Assembly: GCA_947502645.1 (NCBI GenBank)
Contig: CANNAD010000002.1
Span: 124,001 to 188,000 of the forward strand
Source of the DNA: an uncultured Micrococcaceae bacterium
GTDB lineage: Bacteria; Actinomycetota; Actinomycetes; Actinomycetales; Micrococcaceae
DNA length: 64,000 nucleotides
Direction: 5' to 3'
Position 1 is the stretch's first letter. Every line of letters starts with the position of its first letter. The notes under the pieces are model-generated. The model ran no database searches. It worked only from the letters and a program-made list of their open reading frames with translations, and had not been told where the DNA came from. A program made the position numbers and the translations under genes. Shown here piece by piece: positions 9,065 through 18,908 of the stretch.

Positions 9065-11863
9065 ATGAGTAATGTGGACAGTTTTGGTGCCAAAGGTGTA
9101 CTGGATGTCAACGGTAACAAATATGAAATTTTCCGGCTGAGCTCGGTTGAAGGCGCAGATACACTGCCCTTCAGTCTCAAGGTCCTGCTGGAAAACCTCC
9201 TGCGGACCGAAGACGGTGCCAACATCACCGCCGACCACGTCCGTGCAGTCGGCGGGTGGGATTCCGATGCGCAGCCGACGACGGAAATCCAGTTCACCCC
9301 CGCACGTGTCCTGATGCAGGACTTCACGGGTGTGCCGTGTGTGGTGGACCTGGCAACAATGCGTGAGGCAGTCAAGACCCTCGGCGGAGATCCCAAGCGT
9401 GTCAACCCGCTTGCACCGGCAGAGATGGTCATTGACCACTCGGTGCAGATTGACGTCTTCGGCAATGCGGACGCAGTCCAGCGCAACATGGACATCGAGT
9501 ACCAGCGCAACGGGGAACGTTACCAGTTCCTCCGCTGGGGACAGACTGCATTCGATGACTTCAAGGTTGTTCCCCCTGGCACCGGAATCGTCCACCAGGT
9601 CAACATCGAGTACCTGGCGCGCACCGTCATGACCCGCACGGTGGAGACAGAAGACGGTCCGGTCCTCCGTGCGTACCCAGACACCTGTGTCGGCACTGAT
9701 TCGCACACCACCATGGTCAACGGCCTTGGCGTACTGGGTTGGGGCGTCGGAGGCATCGAAGCCGAAGCGGCCATGCTCGGACAGCCGGTTTCCATGCTCA
9801 TTCCCCGCGTAGTCGGCTTCAAGCTTTCGGGCAGCATCCCGGCCGGGGCAACCGCGACTGACGTAGTACTGACCATTACAGAGCAGCTGCGTAAGCACGG
9901 CGTTGTTGGCAAATTCGTTGAGTTCTATGGTGAAGGCGTGGCCCAGGTTCCCCTGGCGAACCGTGCCACCATCGGCAACATGAGCCCTGAGTTCGGTTCA
10001 ACGGCAGCCATGTTCCCCATTGACGACGTCACCTTGGACTACCTGCGGTTGACCGGCCGTTCGGATGAGAACGTGGCCCTCGTGGAGGCATACGCCAAGG
10101 AACAGGGAATGTGGCACGATCCTTCACGGGAATTGCGCTTCTCCGAGTACCTGGAGCTGGACCTCTCCACCGTTGTCCCCTCCATTGCCGGACCCAAGCG
10201 TCCCCAGGACCGTATCGCGCTCACGAACTCGAAGGAACAGTTCCGCAAGGACCTGAACAACTACGTCGGTTCCAGCAACGAAGACGCTCTGGACGAAGCA
10301 CTGGAAGAGTCATTCCCTGCATCAGACGTCCCATCCATGACCTCAACTGTCAGGCACTCGGCTGCGTCCAGCGCATCCGGGCGGCAGTCCAATCCGGTCA
10401 ACGTCCGGATGGAGGACGGCCGGGAATTCGTTCTTGATCACGGCGCTGTCAGTATCGCCTCGATCACCTCGTGTACCAACACATCGAACCCCTCGGTCAT
10501 GCTCGCTGCTGCCGTGCTCGCGCGCAATGCGGTCGACAAGGGCCTTGTGTCCAAGCCGTGGGTGAAGACTTCCGTGGCACCGGGTTCCAAGGTTGTCACC
10601 GACTACTACGACAAGTCGGGGCTGAACCCTTATCTGGAAAAGCTCGGCTTCTTCACCGTTGGCTATGGCTGCACCACGTGCATCGGTAACTCCGGGCCCC
10701 TGGAAGAAGAGATCTCGAGCGCGGTGCAGGACAACGACCTCGCGGTAACGTCGGTCCTTTCCGGTAACCGTAACTTTGAGGGCAGGATCAACCCGGACGT
10801 CAAGATGAACTATCTTGCGTCGCCGCCCCTCGTTATTGCCTATGCACTGGCTGGCACCATGGACTTCGATTTCGAGACCGAAGCCCTCGGGCAGGATCAG
10901 TCCGGCAACGACGTCTTCCTGAAGGACATCTGGCCTCACCCCACCGAGGTGCAGGAAATCATGGATGCCTCCATCGACGAGGGAATGTTCGCGAAGGGCT
11001 ACGAGGGAGTATTCGACGGCGATGACCGCTGGAAGTCACTCGATACCCCGGAGGGCGACACCTTCGAATGGCAGGACGACTCCACCTACGTGCGGAAGCC
11101 TCCATACTTCGACGGCATGACCATGGAGACGGACCCGGTGGAAGATATCACCGGCGCTCGGGTCCTGGCCAAGCTCGGCGATTCGGTGACCACGGACCAC
11201 ATCAGTCCTGCCGGGTCTTTCAAGTCCGACAGCCCTGCCGGACGTTACCTGTTGGAGAACGGGGTCGAGCGCAAGGACTTCAACTCCTACGGTTCACGCC
11301 GCGGTAACCATGAAGTCATGATTCGTGGAACGTTCGCCAATATCCGGCTGCGGAACCTCCTGCTTGACGGTGTTGAAGGTGGATTTACCCGCGACTTCAG
11401 CCAGACAGGCGGACCGCAGGCTTACATCTACGACGCCGCCATGAACTACCAGGCAGCCGGTACGCCGCTGGTGGTCCTTGCTGGCCGGGAATACGGCTCC
11501 GGCTCCTCCCGCGACTGGGCGGCCAAGGGAACCGCACTCCTCGGCGTCAAGGCTGTCATCGCCCAGAGCTACGAGCGGATCCACCGTTCAAACCTGATTG
11601 GTATGGGAGTTCTGCCGTTGCAGTTCCCGGAAGGTGAATGCGCTGCCACGCTGAAGCTGACAGGAACAGAGACGTTCTCCGTTGAAGGCGTTACCGCGCT
11701 GAACAACGGTGAAACGCCGAAGACCGTCCGGGTAACAGCGACACCGGAAGAAGGTGCGCCCGTCAGCTTTGACGCTGTTCTGCGCATCGATACACCGGGC
11801 GAGGCCGACTACTACCGTAACGGCGGCATCCTCCAGTACGTCCTGAGGCAGATCGCCAAGTAG
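9065..11863 (+). CDS. acnA: Aconitate hydratase A
   Basis: 932 residues; converts citrate to isocitrate in the TCA cycle. The [4Fe-4S] ligands are Cys470 ([10 protein letters not shown]) and Cys536/Cys539 ([10 protein letters not shown]); substrate-contact motifs include [19 protein letters not shown] and [16 protein letters not shown] near the C-terminus. AGGAG precedes the ATG. A linker of about 45 residues around positions 395-440 includes [12 protein letters not shown], longer than in E. coli AcnA. The gene ends in a strong terminator and so is its own unit. Confidence 0.96.
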   Translation: MSNVDSFGAKGVLDVNGNKYEIFRLSSVEGADTLPFSLKVLLENLLRTEDGANITADHVRAVGGWDSDAQPTTEIQFTPARVLMQDFTGVPCVVDLATMREAVKTLGGDPKRVNPLAPAEMVIDHSVQIDVFGNADAVQRNMDIEYQRNGERYQFLRWGQTAFDDFKVVPPGTGIVHQVNIEYLARTVMTRTVETEDGPVLRAYPDTCVGTDSHTTMVNGLGVLGWGVGGIEAEAAMLGQPVSMLIPRVVGFKLSGSIPAGATATDVVLTITEQLRKHGVVGKFVEFYGEGVAQVPLANRATIGNMSPEFGSTAAMFPIDDVTLDYLRLTGRSDENVALVEAYAKEQGMWHDPSRELRFSEYLELDLSTVVPSIAGPKRPQDRIALTNSKEQFRKDLNNYVGSSNEDALDEALEESFPASDVPSMTSTVRHSAASSASGRQSNPVNVRMEDGREFVLDHGAVSIASITSCTNTSNPSVMLAAAVLARNAVDKGLVSKPWVKTSVAPGSKVVTDYYDKSGLNPYLEKLGFFTVGYGCTTCIGNSGPLEEEISSAVQDNDLAVTSVLSGNRNFEGRINPDVKMNYLASPPLVIAYALAGTMDFDFETEALGQDQSGNDVFLKDIWPHPTEVQEIMDASIDEGMFAKGYEGVFDGDDRWKSLDTPEGDTFEWQDDSTYVRKPPYFDGMTMETDPVEDITGARVLAKLGDSVTTDHISPAGSFKSDSPAGRYLLENGVERKDFNSYGSRRGNHEVMIRGTFANIRLRNLLLDGVEGGFTRDFSQTGGPQAYIYDAAMNYQAAGTPLVVLAGREYGSGSSRDWAAKGTALLGVKAVIAQSYERIHRSNLIGMGVLPLQFPEGECAATLKLTGTETFSVEGVTALNNGETPKTVRVTATPEEGAPVSFDAVLRIDTPGEADYYRNGGILQYVLRQIAK

Positions 11864-11882
11864 GCGGATCAACACAGGTAGG

Positions 11883-11917
11883 AAGACCCGCGATTTCATG
11901 ATGGAATCGCGGGTCTT
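11883..11917 (+). terminator. acnA terminator
   Basis: Near-perfect 12- to 13-bp arms (AGACCCGCGATT and AATCGCGGGTCT) with a 9-base loop and a short T tract. Confidence 0.9.
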
Positions 11918-11958
11918 TCACGTATCTGCTGCTCACGCAGCACGAAAGGCGGTTGTAG

Positions 11959-13797
11959 ATGAAGCTCCAGCAGATCAGTTCGCCGGATCATCTGCGCTGC
12001 ATCCCCAGCACGGACCTTCCCGAGCTGGCGCACTCCATCAGAGAGTTCCTGGTCTCCAATGTGTCACTCACCGGGGGCCACCTGGGTTCGAATCTGGGTG
12101 TGGTGGAACTGACGCTGGCCATCCACCGGGTGTTCGAGTCGCCACGGGACGCCGTCGTCTTCGATGTGGGTCACCAGTCGTACGTTCACAAGATTCTCAC
12201 CGGCCGGCAGGAATTCAGTCAGCTGCGCGCCAGGGGAGGGCTGTCCGGTTATCCCAGCCGCTCTGAATCCGAGCACGACGTCGTTGAGAACTCCCATGCC
12301 TCGTCCTCACTGGCGTGGGCTGACGGAATTTCGAGGGCGTGGCACATTCAGGGTGTTGCCGATAGGTCCGTGGTTGTGGTGGTCGGTGATGGTGCACTGA
12401 CCGGGGGCATGTCGTGGGAAGCGTTGAACAATCTCTCCGAAGTACAGGGACGCAGCGTTGTCGTTGTACTCAACGACAACGGGCGTTCGTACGATCTCAC
12501 GGTAGGCGGTCTGTCGCAGCATCTGGCTGAATTGCGTGCTGGCACAGGTAGAGGTGCCCAACAGAAGGGTATCTTCGAACTGCTCGGGCTGGACTATCTT
12601 GGGCCCATCGACGGTCACGATACGGCCGCATTGGAGCAGACCCTTGCAGAAGCCAAAAGCATCGGGCGTCCCGTCGTCGTCCATGTGGTGACGGAAAAAG
12701 GGCGTGGTTACGCGCCCGCCCTCGCCGATGCGGCAGACAGGTTCCACGCCGTCGGCGTCATGGATCCGGACACTGGCAAACCCGCCGGAACAGGTGCGCA
12801 GTCTGAACCGACGTGGACAGACATCTTCGCGGAGGAGATCACCCTGGCTGCCCGTCGTCGCCCGGATATAGTCGCCATCACCGCAGCCATGTCCGGACCC
12901 ACGGGATTGACCGGCTTCGCGCAGGCATTCCCTGAGCGCTTCATCGACGTCGGCATCGCCGAACAACATGCCCTGACGATGGCAGCGGGGATGGCAGGCT
13001 CCGGTCTGCATCCGGTAGTCGCCATCTACTCAACGTTCCTCAACCGCGCTTATGACCAGCTACTCATGGACATCGCTCTCCATCAGGCAGCGGTGACACT
13101 GGTCCTGGACCGATCGGGTGTGACCGGCCCTGACGGGGCCAGTCACCACGGCATGTGGGACCTTGCGTTGATGCAGACTGTTCCCGGCCTTCGGGTGGCA
13201 GCCCCACGTGACGCAGCGACACTTCGCGAGGAGCTGCTCGAGGCCCTCGCCGTGCATGACGCGCCGACGGCACTCCGCTACGGCAAAGGCGCTGTCGGCC
13301 CTGACATCGAGCGCGTACGCCGGCTACCCGATGGATCTGATGTGCTGCTCGAGGCAGCTGACGGCGCCGCCGACGTTCTGGTGGTTGCCGTTGGGAGCAC
13401 CTGCCGGATGGCGCTGCATGCCGGATCATCTTTGCGCGGGCAGGGCATTGGCTGCACGGTCATTGATCCGCGCTGGGTGCTGCCGGTGGGGCCGTCACTG
13501 GTGGCGCTGAGCTCGAAGCACCGGCTCGTCGTCGTGGTTGAGGAGGGAATCGAAGGCGGAGGTATCGAAGCTGGAATTCGCCAGCAGCTGGCAGGCACGC
13601 GTTCGTCGACGTCGCTCATGACTATCGCGCTCCCGAAGCAGTTCCTCCCGCAGGGAACGCGAACAGAAGTTCTGGAAAATGCAGGACTGACCGCTGAGGC
13701 CGTCGTCGCGGGCGTGATCGCCAGATGGCGGATACTTGAAGAGAAAGCCCCGGTCGAATCGACGACCACATCCCGGAAAGAAGGCCCGCCCGAATGA
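11959..13797 (+). CDS. dxs: 1-deoxy-D-xylulose-5-phosphate synthase
   Basis: 612 residues. Condenses pyruvate and glyceraldehyde-3-phosphate to DXP with thiamine diphosphate, the first step of the MEP isoprenoid pathway. Motifs: GGHLGSNLGVVELTLA, DVGHQSYVHKILTGR, the ThDP-Mg motif GDGALTGGMSWEALNN, and in the pyrimidine domain IAEQHALTMAAGMA with the catalytic Glu and TFLNRAYDQ. The ATG follows AAAGGCGG. The stop overlaps the ATG of the next gene (ATGA). Confidence 0.96.
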   Translation: MKLQQISSPDHLRCIPSTDLPELAHSIREFLVSNVSLTGGHLGSNLGVVELTLAIHRVFESPRDAVVFDVGHQSYVHKILTGRQEFSQLRARGGLSGYPSRSESEHDVVENSHASSSLAWADGISRAWHIQGVADRSVVVVVGDGALTGGMSWEALNNLSEVQGRSVVVVLNDNGRSYDLTVGGLSQHLAELRAGTGRGAQQKGIFELLGLDYLGPIDGHDTAALEQTLAEAKSIGRPVVVHVVTEKGRGYAPALADAADRFHAVGVMDPDTGKPAGTGAQSEPTWTDIFAEEITLAARRRPDIVAITAAMSGPTGLTGFAQAFPERFIDVGIAEQHALTMAAGMAGSGLHPVVAIYSTFLNRAYDQLLMDIALHQAAVTLVLDRSGVTGPDGASHHGMWDLALMQTVPGLRVAAPRDAATLREELLEALAVHDAPTALRYGKGAVGPDIERVRRLPDGSDVLLEAADGAADVLVVAVGSTCRMALHAGSSLRGQGIGCTVIDPRWVLPVGPSLVALSSKHRLVVVVEEGIEGGGIEAGIRQQLAGTRSSTSLMTIALPKQFLPQGTRTEVLENAGLTAEAVVAGVIARWRILEEKAPVESTTTSRKEGPPE

Positions 13798-14351
13798 GTT
13801 TTGTCAGGTTCTACCGCAGGAGTGACGAGAGACCGCTGGAGTTTCGGGAAGCCTGGTACGACGACGAAGTGGGACAGTTCGTCGTCAACCACGGGCAGGT
13901 CGGTCACCAGAGCAGTACGTCAGTGAGCGACGACGTCACAGCCGAGGCCGCAGAGAGGATGCACACCGCTTTCGAGCAGCAATGCGCAGCCGATGGATAC
14001 GAGCTGATTCCCGACGAGGAGCAATCCCGCGTGGTCGCCCAATTTGCTCTGAAGACCGTTGCCGGCACTGAACGGGACCGCTACCTGGAAAGCAAGGCCG
14101 TCGCAGTCATCACCGGGTACTTTGCCTGGCGCGGACTCGGCACCGTAGAGGGCAGCGAGTTCAGACCGAGCAGATTGAATATCACCTGCCTCAGCCCGGA
14201 CCCGGGCAAGGCCGTCACGGCGTTGAAGGTGTGTCTGCGCGAGGCCGATCTCGACTTCACAAAGCTGAGGATAGGGGTTGCGTCCTATGATGAAAGTACG
14301 GGATACCGGCTGCGGCACCCCCTGCCAGCCAAGCAAAAGTTCGTTCTCTGA
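13794..14351 (+). CDS. Uncharacterised protein with WGR-like N-terminus
   Basis: 185 residues, no signal peptide or membrane segment. The first 75 residues look like a WGR-type fold: an opening strand FVRFYRR, a strand-turn QFVVNHGQVGHQSSTS, then a helix TAEAAERMHTAFEQQCAADG ending in GYELI. The C-terminal half (residues 90-185) has alternating strands and helices and no motif I recognise. Translation is coupled to dxs through an ATGA overlap. WGR domains bind nucleic acids or protein partners elsewhere; the assignment here is by pattern only. Confidence 0.6.
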   Translation: MSFVRFYRRSDERPLEFREAWYDDEVGQFVVNHGQVGHQSSTSVSDDVTAEAAERMHTAFEQQCAADGYELIPDEEQSRVVAQFALKTVAGTERDRYLESKAVAVITGYFAWRGLGTVEGSEFRPSRLNITCLSPDPGKAVTALKVCLREADLDFTKLRIGVASYDESTGYRLRHPLPAKQKFVL

Positions 14352-14396
14352 GCGCGCGCATCCCCGACAGGCACCAACACACGAGAGGATCCACAC

Positions 14397-15356
14397 GTGG
14401 AGTACCGCACACTGGGCACATCAGGGTTGACCGTTTCCGCCGTCGGATTGGGATGCAACAATCTGGGCCGGGAATCAACGGCATCGGAATCGCAAAGGGG
14501 AGCCACCGCGGTGGTCAGTGCTGCTGTTGAGGCTGGCATCACACTGTTCGATACGGCTGATTCCTATGGAAAAACTCCGGGACTGAGCGAGGAACTGCTT
14601 GGCAAGGCGCTGGGACGCAAACGTGACGACGTCATCATCGCGACAAAGTTCGGGTTGGACGTCAAGGGCCTGAACGGCCGTGACTTCGGTGCGCGCGGTT
14701 CACGGCGCTACATCATGAAGGCCGTGGAGTCATCGCTGAAACGGTTGGGCACCGAGTGGATTGATCTGTACCAGTTCCACGCACCTGATCCGAACACGCC
14801 CATTGACGAGACGCTTGCCGCGATGAGTGATCTGGTGAGCGCCGGTAAAGTCAGGTATATCGGGCATTCAAACCGGCCCGGGTGGTCCATCACCGAGGCA
14901 GAATTCACTGCACGGCAGGAGGGCTACACACGCTTCATTTCCGCGCAAAACCATTACAACCTCCTTAACCGCAACATCGAAGCAGAAGTTATCCCCGCGG
15001 CTGAAGCGTACGGAATAGGTGTGCTGCCATATTTTCCCTTGGCCAATGGTCTACTCACGGGCAAATACAGCAGCGGCAAGGCGCCTGCCGGCAGCCGCCT
15101 GACTCATTCGCGAACCAATCTGCTGGATACTGCAGATATGGAGCAGCTCCGGCTTTTCAAGGACTTCGCTCGCGCGCGGGACGTGACAGAACTGGACGTT
15201 GCGTTCTCGTGGCTGGCAACCAGACCGGCCGTTGCCAGCGTGATTGCTGGCGCCACCCGCCCTGACCAGGTTCGGCAGAATGCCGCCGCCGCACAGTGGA
15301 AGCCTTCGGAGGCTGATCTCAGGGAACTGGACGTGATCTTTCCGCCCGCTAAGTGA
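14397..15356 (+). CDS. Aldo/keto reductase
   Basis: 319 residues, a TIM-barrel NADPH-dependent oxidoreductase. The catalytic tetrad is visible as Asp (FDTADSYG, also giving the Tyr), Lys (ATKFG) and His (QFHAPDP). The C-terminal cofactor motif reads VIAGATRPDQVRQN. It resembles the MocA/YghZ-like group. The start is a GTG preceded by GAGAGG. It is followed by a strong bidirectional terminator. The physiological substrate is unknown. Confidence 0.88.
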   Translation: MEYRTLGTSGLTVSAVGLGCNNLGRESTASESQRGATAVVSAAVEAGITLFDTADSYGKTPGLSEELLGKALGRKRDDVIIATKFGLDVKGLNGRDFGARGSRRYIMKAVESSLKRLGTEWIDLYQFHAPDPNTPIDETLAAMSDLVSAGKVRYIGHSNRPGWSITEAEFTARQEGYTRFISAQNHYNLLNRNIEAEVIPAAEAYGIGVLPYFPLANGLLTGKYSSGKAPAGSRLTHSRTNLLDTADMEQLRLFKDFARARDVTELDVAFSWLATRPAVASVIAGATRPDQVRQNAAAAQWKPSEADLRELDVIFPPAK

Positions 15357-15363
15357 GGCGTAA

Positions 15364-15403
15364 AAAGGAACGGGCTCCGGCGTCAGCGGGAGCCCGTTCC
15401 TTT
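15364..15403. terminator. Bidirectional terminator between aldo/keto reductase and fadB
   Basis: 15-bp perfect arms (AAAGGAACGGGCTCC and its complement) flanked by A and T tracts on the two sides, between convergent genes. Confidence 0.9.
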
Positions 15404-15419
15404 AGCAGGTGAACTGCAC

Positions 15420-17558
15420 TCAGCGAGGGGTCGATGCTACGCCGGGCGCATGAAACCGGCGTCCGTTGATGCGCTCGGAGGCACCAGTGCGATCAAGGTA
15501 AGGCGTGATCCCGCCAAGCGACAGCGGCCAGCCGGCTCCGGTGATCATACAAAGATCCACGTCCTGCGGCGCCGCCACGACACCTTCATCGAGCATCCTT
15601 CCGATCTCGTCGGCCAAGGCATCCTGAGTACGTCGGAGCACTACGTCACGCGATGACGGGTCCTGCCCGAACTCCAGGAGGGCCAGAGTGCTCTCAGGAA
15701 TCGTCTGTGAGCCGTCCTCCGAAACCTGCCACAGACCCTTGATGCCATGGTCGATCAGCTTCTGCTGATTCCCGGATACGTAGAAGCGATCGCCAAAGGC
15801 CGCATGGAGCGATTCCTGAACGTGCTGCCCGACCGGCAGGCCCACGAGCGCAAGTAGCGAGAATGGGCTCATGGGCAAGCCCATAGGACGCAATGCCCCA
15901 TCTGCAACGTCGGCTGGTGTCCCCTCGTCGAAGACCTTCGTGATCTCACCGAACATGCGGCCGAGAACGCGGTTGACGACGAACGCGGCAGCATCCTTGA
16001 CGAGTACCGCAGTCTTCTTCAGGTCCCGTGCCATGGCAAAAGCTGTAGCGAGAACAGCCTCATCCGTCTGGCTGACCTTCACGATTTCCAGCAACGGCAT
16101 GACGGCCACCGGATTGAAGAAGTGGAAGCCGACCAGACGTTCCGGGTGAGCCAGATCGGCTGCCATCTCGGTTACCGAAAGCGAGGACGTGTTGGTCGCC
16201 AGGATGCAGGTGGGAGAGACCACTGCCTCCACCTCTGCGAACACCTGCTTTTTGACGGACAGTTCCTCGAACACTGCTTCAATGACAAAGTCTGCATCAG
16301 CGAATGATTCCTTGCCGACCGATCCGGTGACCAACGCCCTGGTGCGGTTCGCGGCGTCAGCGGACATGCGTTTCCGTCCGAGAAGTTTGTCGATCTCAGC
16401 GTGTACGTAGCCCACCCCCTTGTCTACCCGGGCCTGATCGATGTCCGTCATCACCACGGGAACCTTCAGCTGCCGTGCGAACAGGAGCGCGAGCTGACTC
16501 GCCATCAGTCCCGCGCCGACCACCCCGATCTTGGTGACAGGGCGCGCAAGCTTCTTGTCCGGCGCTCCGGCAGGCCGCTTACTGCGTTTCTGGACCAGAT
16601 CCAGGAACGCGTACACGGTCGCGTGGAACTCGTCGGTCTGCATGAGATCGCCGAGAGCTTCGCATTCTGCGGCGGCCGATTCCGACTTGGTGCGCGTCTT
16701 TCCCGCAGCTATCAGATCTAGTACTTTGCCCGGAGCTGGTGTGGCGTTGCCAGTCCGTGCTTCCACAATGTCCCTGCCGCGTTCTACTGCGGCATCCCAC
16801 TCAGGATTGGTGGAGGGTTCTGAGACAGCATGTGGCCGATCAACGCGAATTTCTCCGGTGAGGACGCCGGCGGCCCAGGTCACGGAGCGTTCCAGGAAAT
16901 CTGCTGGTTCGAAGATCTCGTCGACAATACCAAGATCGAAGGCAGCCTTGCCGCTGAGAGTGCGGTTGTTGTTCAATGCGTTCTCGATGGTTACGGTCAC
17001 AGCATTTTGTGGGCCGATGAGCCGCGGCAGCAGGTAGACACCTCCCCACCCTGGAACGAGTCCGAGAAATGCCTCCGGGAGAGCCAGCGCGCCAGCAGCA
17101 GTGGAAACAGTCCGGTAGGTCGAGTGCAGTGCCAGTTCCAGTCCGCCGCCGAGCGCGAGGCCGTTGACGAAGGAGAAGCTGGGTACTGGAAGGCCGGAGA
17201 GCGTGTTGTAAACGTCATGGCCGAGCTGCGCCATCTGGACTCCCAGCTCACGCCGGTCAAGACCCTTGACGGCGGAGAGGTCTGCGCCGGCAACAAAGAA
17301 GTACGGCTTGCCCGTGAGGCCGACGGCCTGGATCTCATCACGCGCTGCACGTTCATGCAGGGCCTCCAGCGTACGGCCGAGTTCCACTAGCGATCCGGGA
17401 CCCAGCGTCGTCGGTCGTTTGTGGTCCTTGCCGTTGTCCAGGGTCACCAGTGCCATGGTCCCCGCGCCGTTGGGCAGCGTCAGATCCTGCACCAGGCTAT
17501 GGGTGAGGACCTCGTCTGGAAAATGTCCTGCCAATTCCGTGAAATCTGCGGCGCTCAT
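15420..17558 (-). CDS. fadB: Fatty-acid oxidation multifunctional protein: enoyl-CoA hydratase / 3-hydroxyacyl-CoA dehydrogenase
   Basis: 712 residues, the alpha subunit of the beta-oxidation complex. Residues 1-300 are crotonase-like with FVAGADLSAVKG and NGLALGGGLELALH (oxyanion hole) and ALPEAFLGLVPGWGG (catalytic Glu). From about 340, the NAD-binding domain starts with KIGVVGAGLMASQLALLFAR, followed by NTSSLSVTEMA and GFHFFNP with the catalytic His, then two C-terminal 3HCDH domains. The ATG overlaps the fadA stop (ATGA), so it is the second gene of a fadA-fadB operon. Confidence 0.93.
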   Translation of the reverse strand: MSAADFTELAGHFPDEVLTHSLVQDLTLPNGAGTMALVTLDNGKDHKRPTTLGPGSLVELGRTLEALHERAARDEIQAVGLTGKPYFFVAGADLSAVKGLDRRELGVQMAQLGHDVYNTLSGLPVPSFSFVNGLALGGGLELALHSTYRTVSTAAGALALPEAFLGLVPGWGGVYLLPRLIGPQNAVTVTIENALNNNRTLSGKAAFDLGIVDEIFEPADFLERSVTWAAGVLTGEIRVDRPHAVSEPSTNPEWDAAVERGRDIVEARTGNATPAPGKVLDLIAAGKTRTKSESAAAECEALGDLMQTDEFHATVYAFLDLVQKRSKRPAGAPDKKLARPVTKIGVVGAGLMASQLALLFARQLKVPVVMTDIDQARVDKGVGYVHAEIDKLLGRKRMSADAANRTRALVTGSVGKESFADADFVIEAVFEELSVKKQVFAEVEAVVSPTCILATNTSSLSVTEMAADLAHPERLVGFHFFNPVAVMPLLEIVKVSQTDEAVLATAFAMARDLKKTAVLVKDAAAFVVNRVLGRMFGEITKVFDEGTPADVADGALRPMGLPMSPFSLLALVGLPVGQHVQESLHAAFGDRFYVSGNQQKLIDHGIKGLWQVSEDGSQTIPESTLALLEFGQDPSSRDVVLRRTQDALADEIGRMLDEGVVAAPQDVDLCMITGAGWPLSLGGITPYLDRTGASERINGRRFHAPGVASTPR

Positions 17559-18805
17559 GCTGCGTCCTCTCCTGCGTCGTCGATGTAATCCTCATGGTGC
17601 GGGTTCTCCCAGATCACAGTTCCACCCATGCCCAAGCCCACGCACATGGTGGTCAGGCCGTAGCGTACGGACGGGTTCTCCTCAAACTGACGTGCGAGCT
17701 GGTTCATCAGACGCACGCCGGACGATGCGAGCGGATGTCCCACTGCGATGGCCCCGCCGTACTGATTGACTCTCGGGTCGGTGTCCTTGATTCCGTAGAA
17801 ATCGAGGAACGACAGGACCTGCACGGCGAACGCCTCGTTGATTTCGAAGAGTCCGATGTCCTCGATTCCCAGTCCTGCCTGTTTCAGCGCCTTCTCGGTT
17901 GAAGGTACGGGACCGTAGCCCATGACCTCAGGCTCGACGCCGGCGAACGCGTAGGCGACAAGGCGCATCTTGACCTTGAGTCCCAGTTCGCGCGCCGTAG
18001 CGTCAGATGCAAGAACGGCAGCCGTCGCGCCGTCGTTGAGACCTGCAGCGTTGCCTGCGGTTACCCGTCCATGGGAACGGAAGGGTGTGCGCAATTCGGC
18101 AAGCATCTCGACGGTGGTGCCGGGGCGGGGCGGTTGGTCAACGGTGTTGATCGTCCAGCCCTGATCAGCACTTCGTGAGGCAACTTGGACGAGATCCGGT
18201 TGGATCTGACCGTGCTCATAAGCGGCCGCCAGTCGCCGTTGGCTCTCGGCTGCGTACGCGTCAGTGCGTTCTTTGGTGATTGCGGGGAACCGGTCGTGGA
18301 GATTCTCTGCCGTGTTGCCCATGTTCAGGGCCGCGGGATCGACGATCTTCTCGGCCATGAAGCGCGGGTTTGGATCCGCGCCCTCTCCCATGGGGTGATT
18401 ACCCATATGCTCGACTCCGCCGGCGATGACGACGTCGTACGCTCCGAAGGCAATGCCGGATGCTGTTGTGGTGACAGCGGTCATCGCTCCTGCGCACATG
18501 CGGTCGATCGCGAATCCGGGAACACTGCGTGGAAGGCCAGCCAGAAGGGCGGCCGTGCGCCCTATGGTGAGCCCTTGATCGCCCGTCTGCGTAGTGGCTG
18601 CGATAGCGACTTCGTCGATGCGCTCGGCGGGCAGCTCGGGATTCCGACGGATGAGTTCGCGGATGCACTTGACGACCAGGTCATCGGCGCGCATCCCTGT
18701 ATAGATACCTTTGTCGCCGGCCTTGCCAAAAGGTGTTCGCACACCGTCGACAAAGACAACGTCCCGGACACGGCGGCCTGCGCCAGCGGCTGTTCTTGAG
18801 CTCAC
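17555..18805 (-). CDS. fadA: Acetyl-CoA acyltransferase (beta-ketothiolase)
   Basis: 416 residues; thiolytic cleavage of 3-ketoacyl-CoA, the last step of beta-oxidation. Thiolase motifs: nucleophile Cys in IDRMCAGAMTAV, substrate loop GGVEHMGNHPMG, NEAFAVQVLSF, GGAIAVGHPLASSGVR (catalytic His), and the second Cys in LTTMCVGLGMGG. The GTG start follows AAAGGAG. First gene of the fadAB operon, controlled by the palindromic site just upstream. Confidence 0.93.
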   Translation of the reverse strand: MSSRTAAGAGRRVRDVVFVDGVRTPFGKAGDKGIYTGMRADDLVVKCIRELIRRNPELPAERIDEVAIAATTQTGDQGLTIGRTAALLAGLPRSVPGFAIDRMCAGAMTAVTTTASGIAFGAYDVVIAGGVEHMGNHPMGEGADPNPRFMAEKIVDPAALNMGNTAENLHDRFPAITKERTDAYAAESQRRLAAAYEHGQIQPDLVQVASRSADQGWTINTVDQPPRPGTTVEMLAELRTPFRSHGRVTAGNAAGLNDGATAAVLASDATARELGLKVKMRLVAYAFAGVEPEVMGYGPVPSTEKALKQAGLGIEDIGLFEINEAFAVQVLSFLDFYGIKDTDPRVNQYGGAIAVGHPLASSGVRLMNQLARQFEENPSVRYGLTTMCVGLGMGGTVIWENPHHEDYIDDAGEDAA

Positions 18806-18852
18806 CTGTTACTCCTTTAAAGAGGTAGTGCTCGGCTCGAGTGAACCTGATA

Positions 18853-18882
18853 CTGCTATGTTACTTGTCAGTAACATAGCAG
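18853..18882 (-). promoter_or_regulatory. Palindromic operator of the fadA-fadB operon
   Basis: A perfect inverted repeat with 13-bp arms (CTGCTATGTTACT and AGTAACATAGCAG) and a 4-base centre. On the minus strand a -35-like TTGCCC overlaps its edge and TAACAT, 18 bases on, lies inside it, so a bound protein would block the promoter. No T tract follows, which argues against a terminator. The TTACT-N4-AGTAA core is the kind of site TetR-family acyl-CoA-sensing repressors use; that assignment is inference. Confidence 0.7.
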
Positions 18883-18908
18883 GGCAAGCGACAGCGCAGT
18901 CCGCGAGG

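Noticed and set aside
9005-9898. Long open frame antisense to acnA
   Set aside because: High third-position GC in acnA keeps the opposite strand open; no ribosome-binding site and no recognisable protein pattern.
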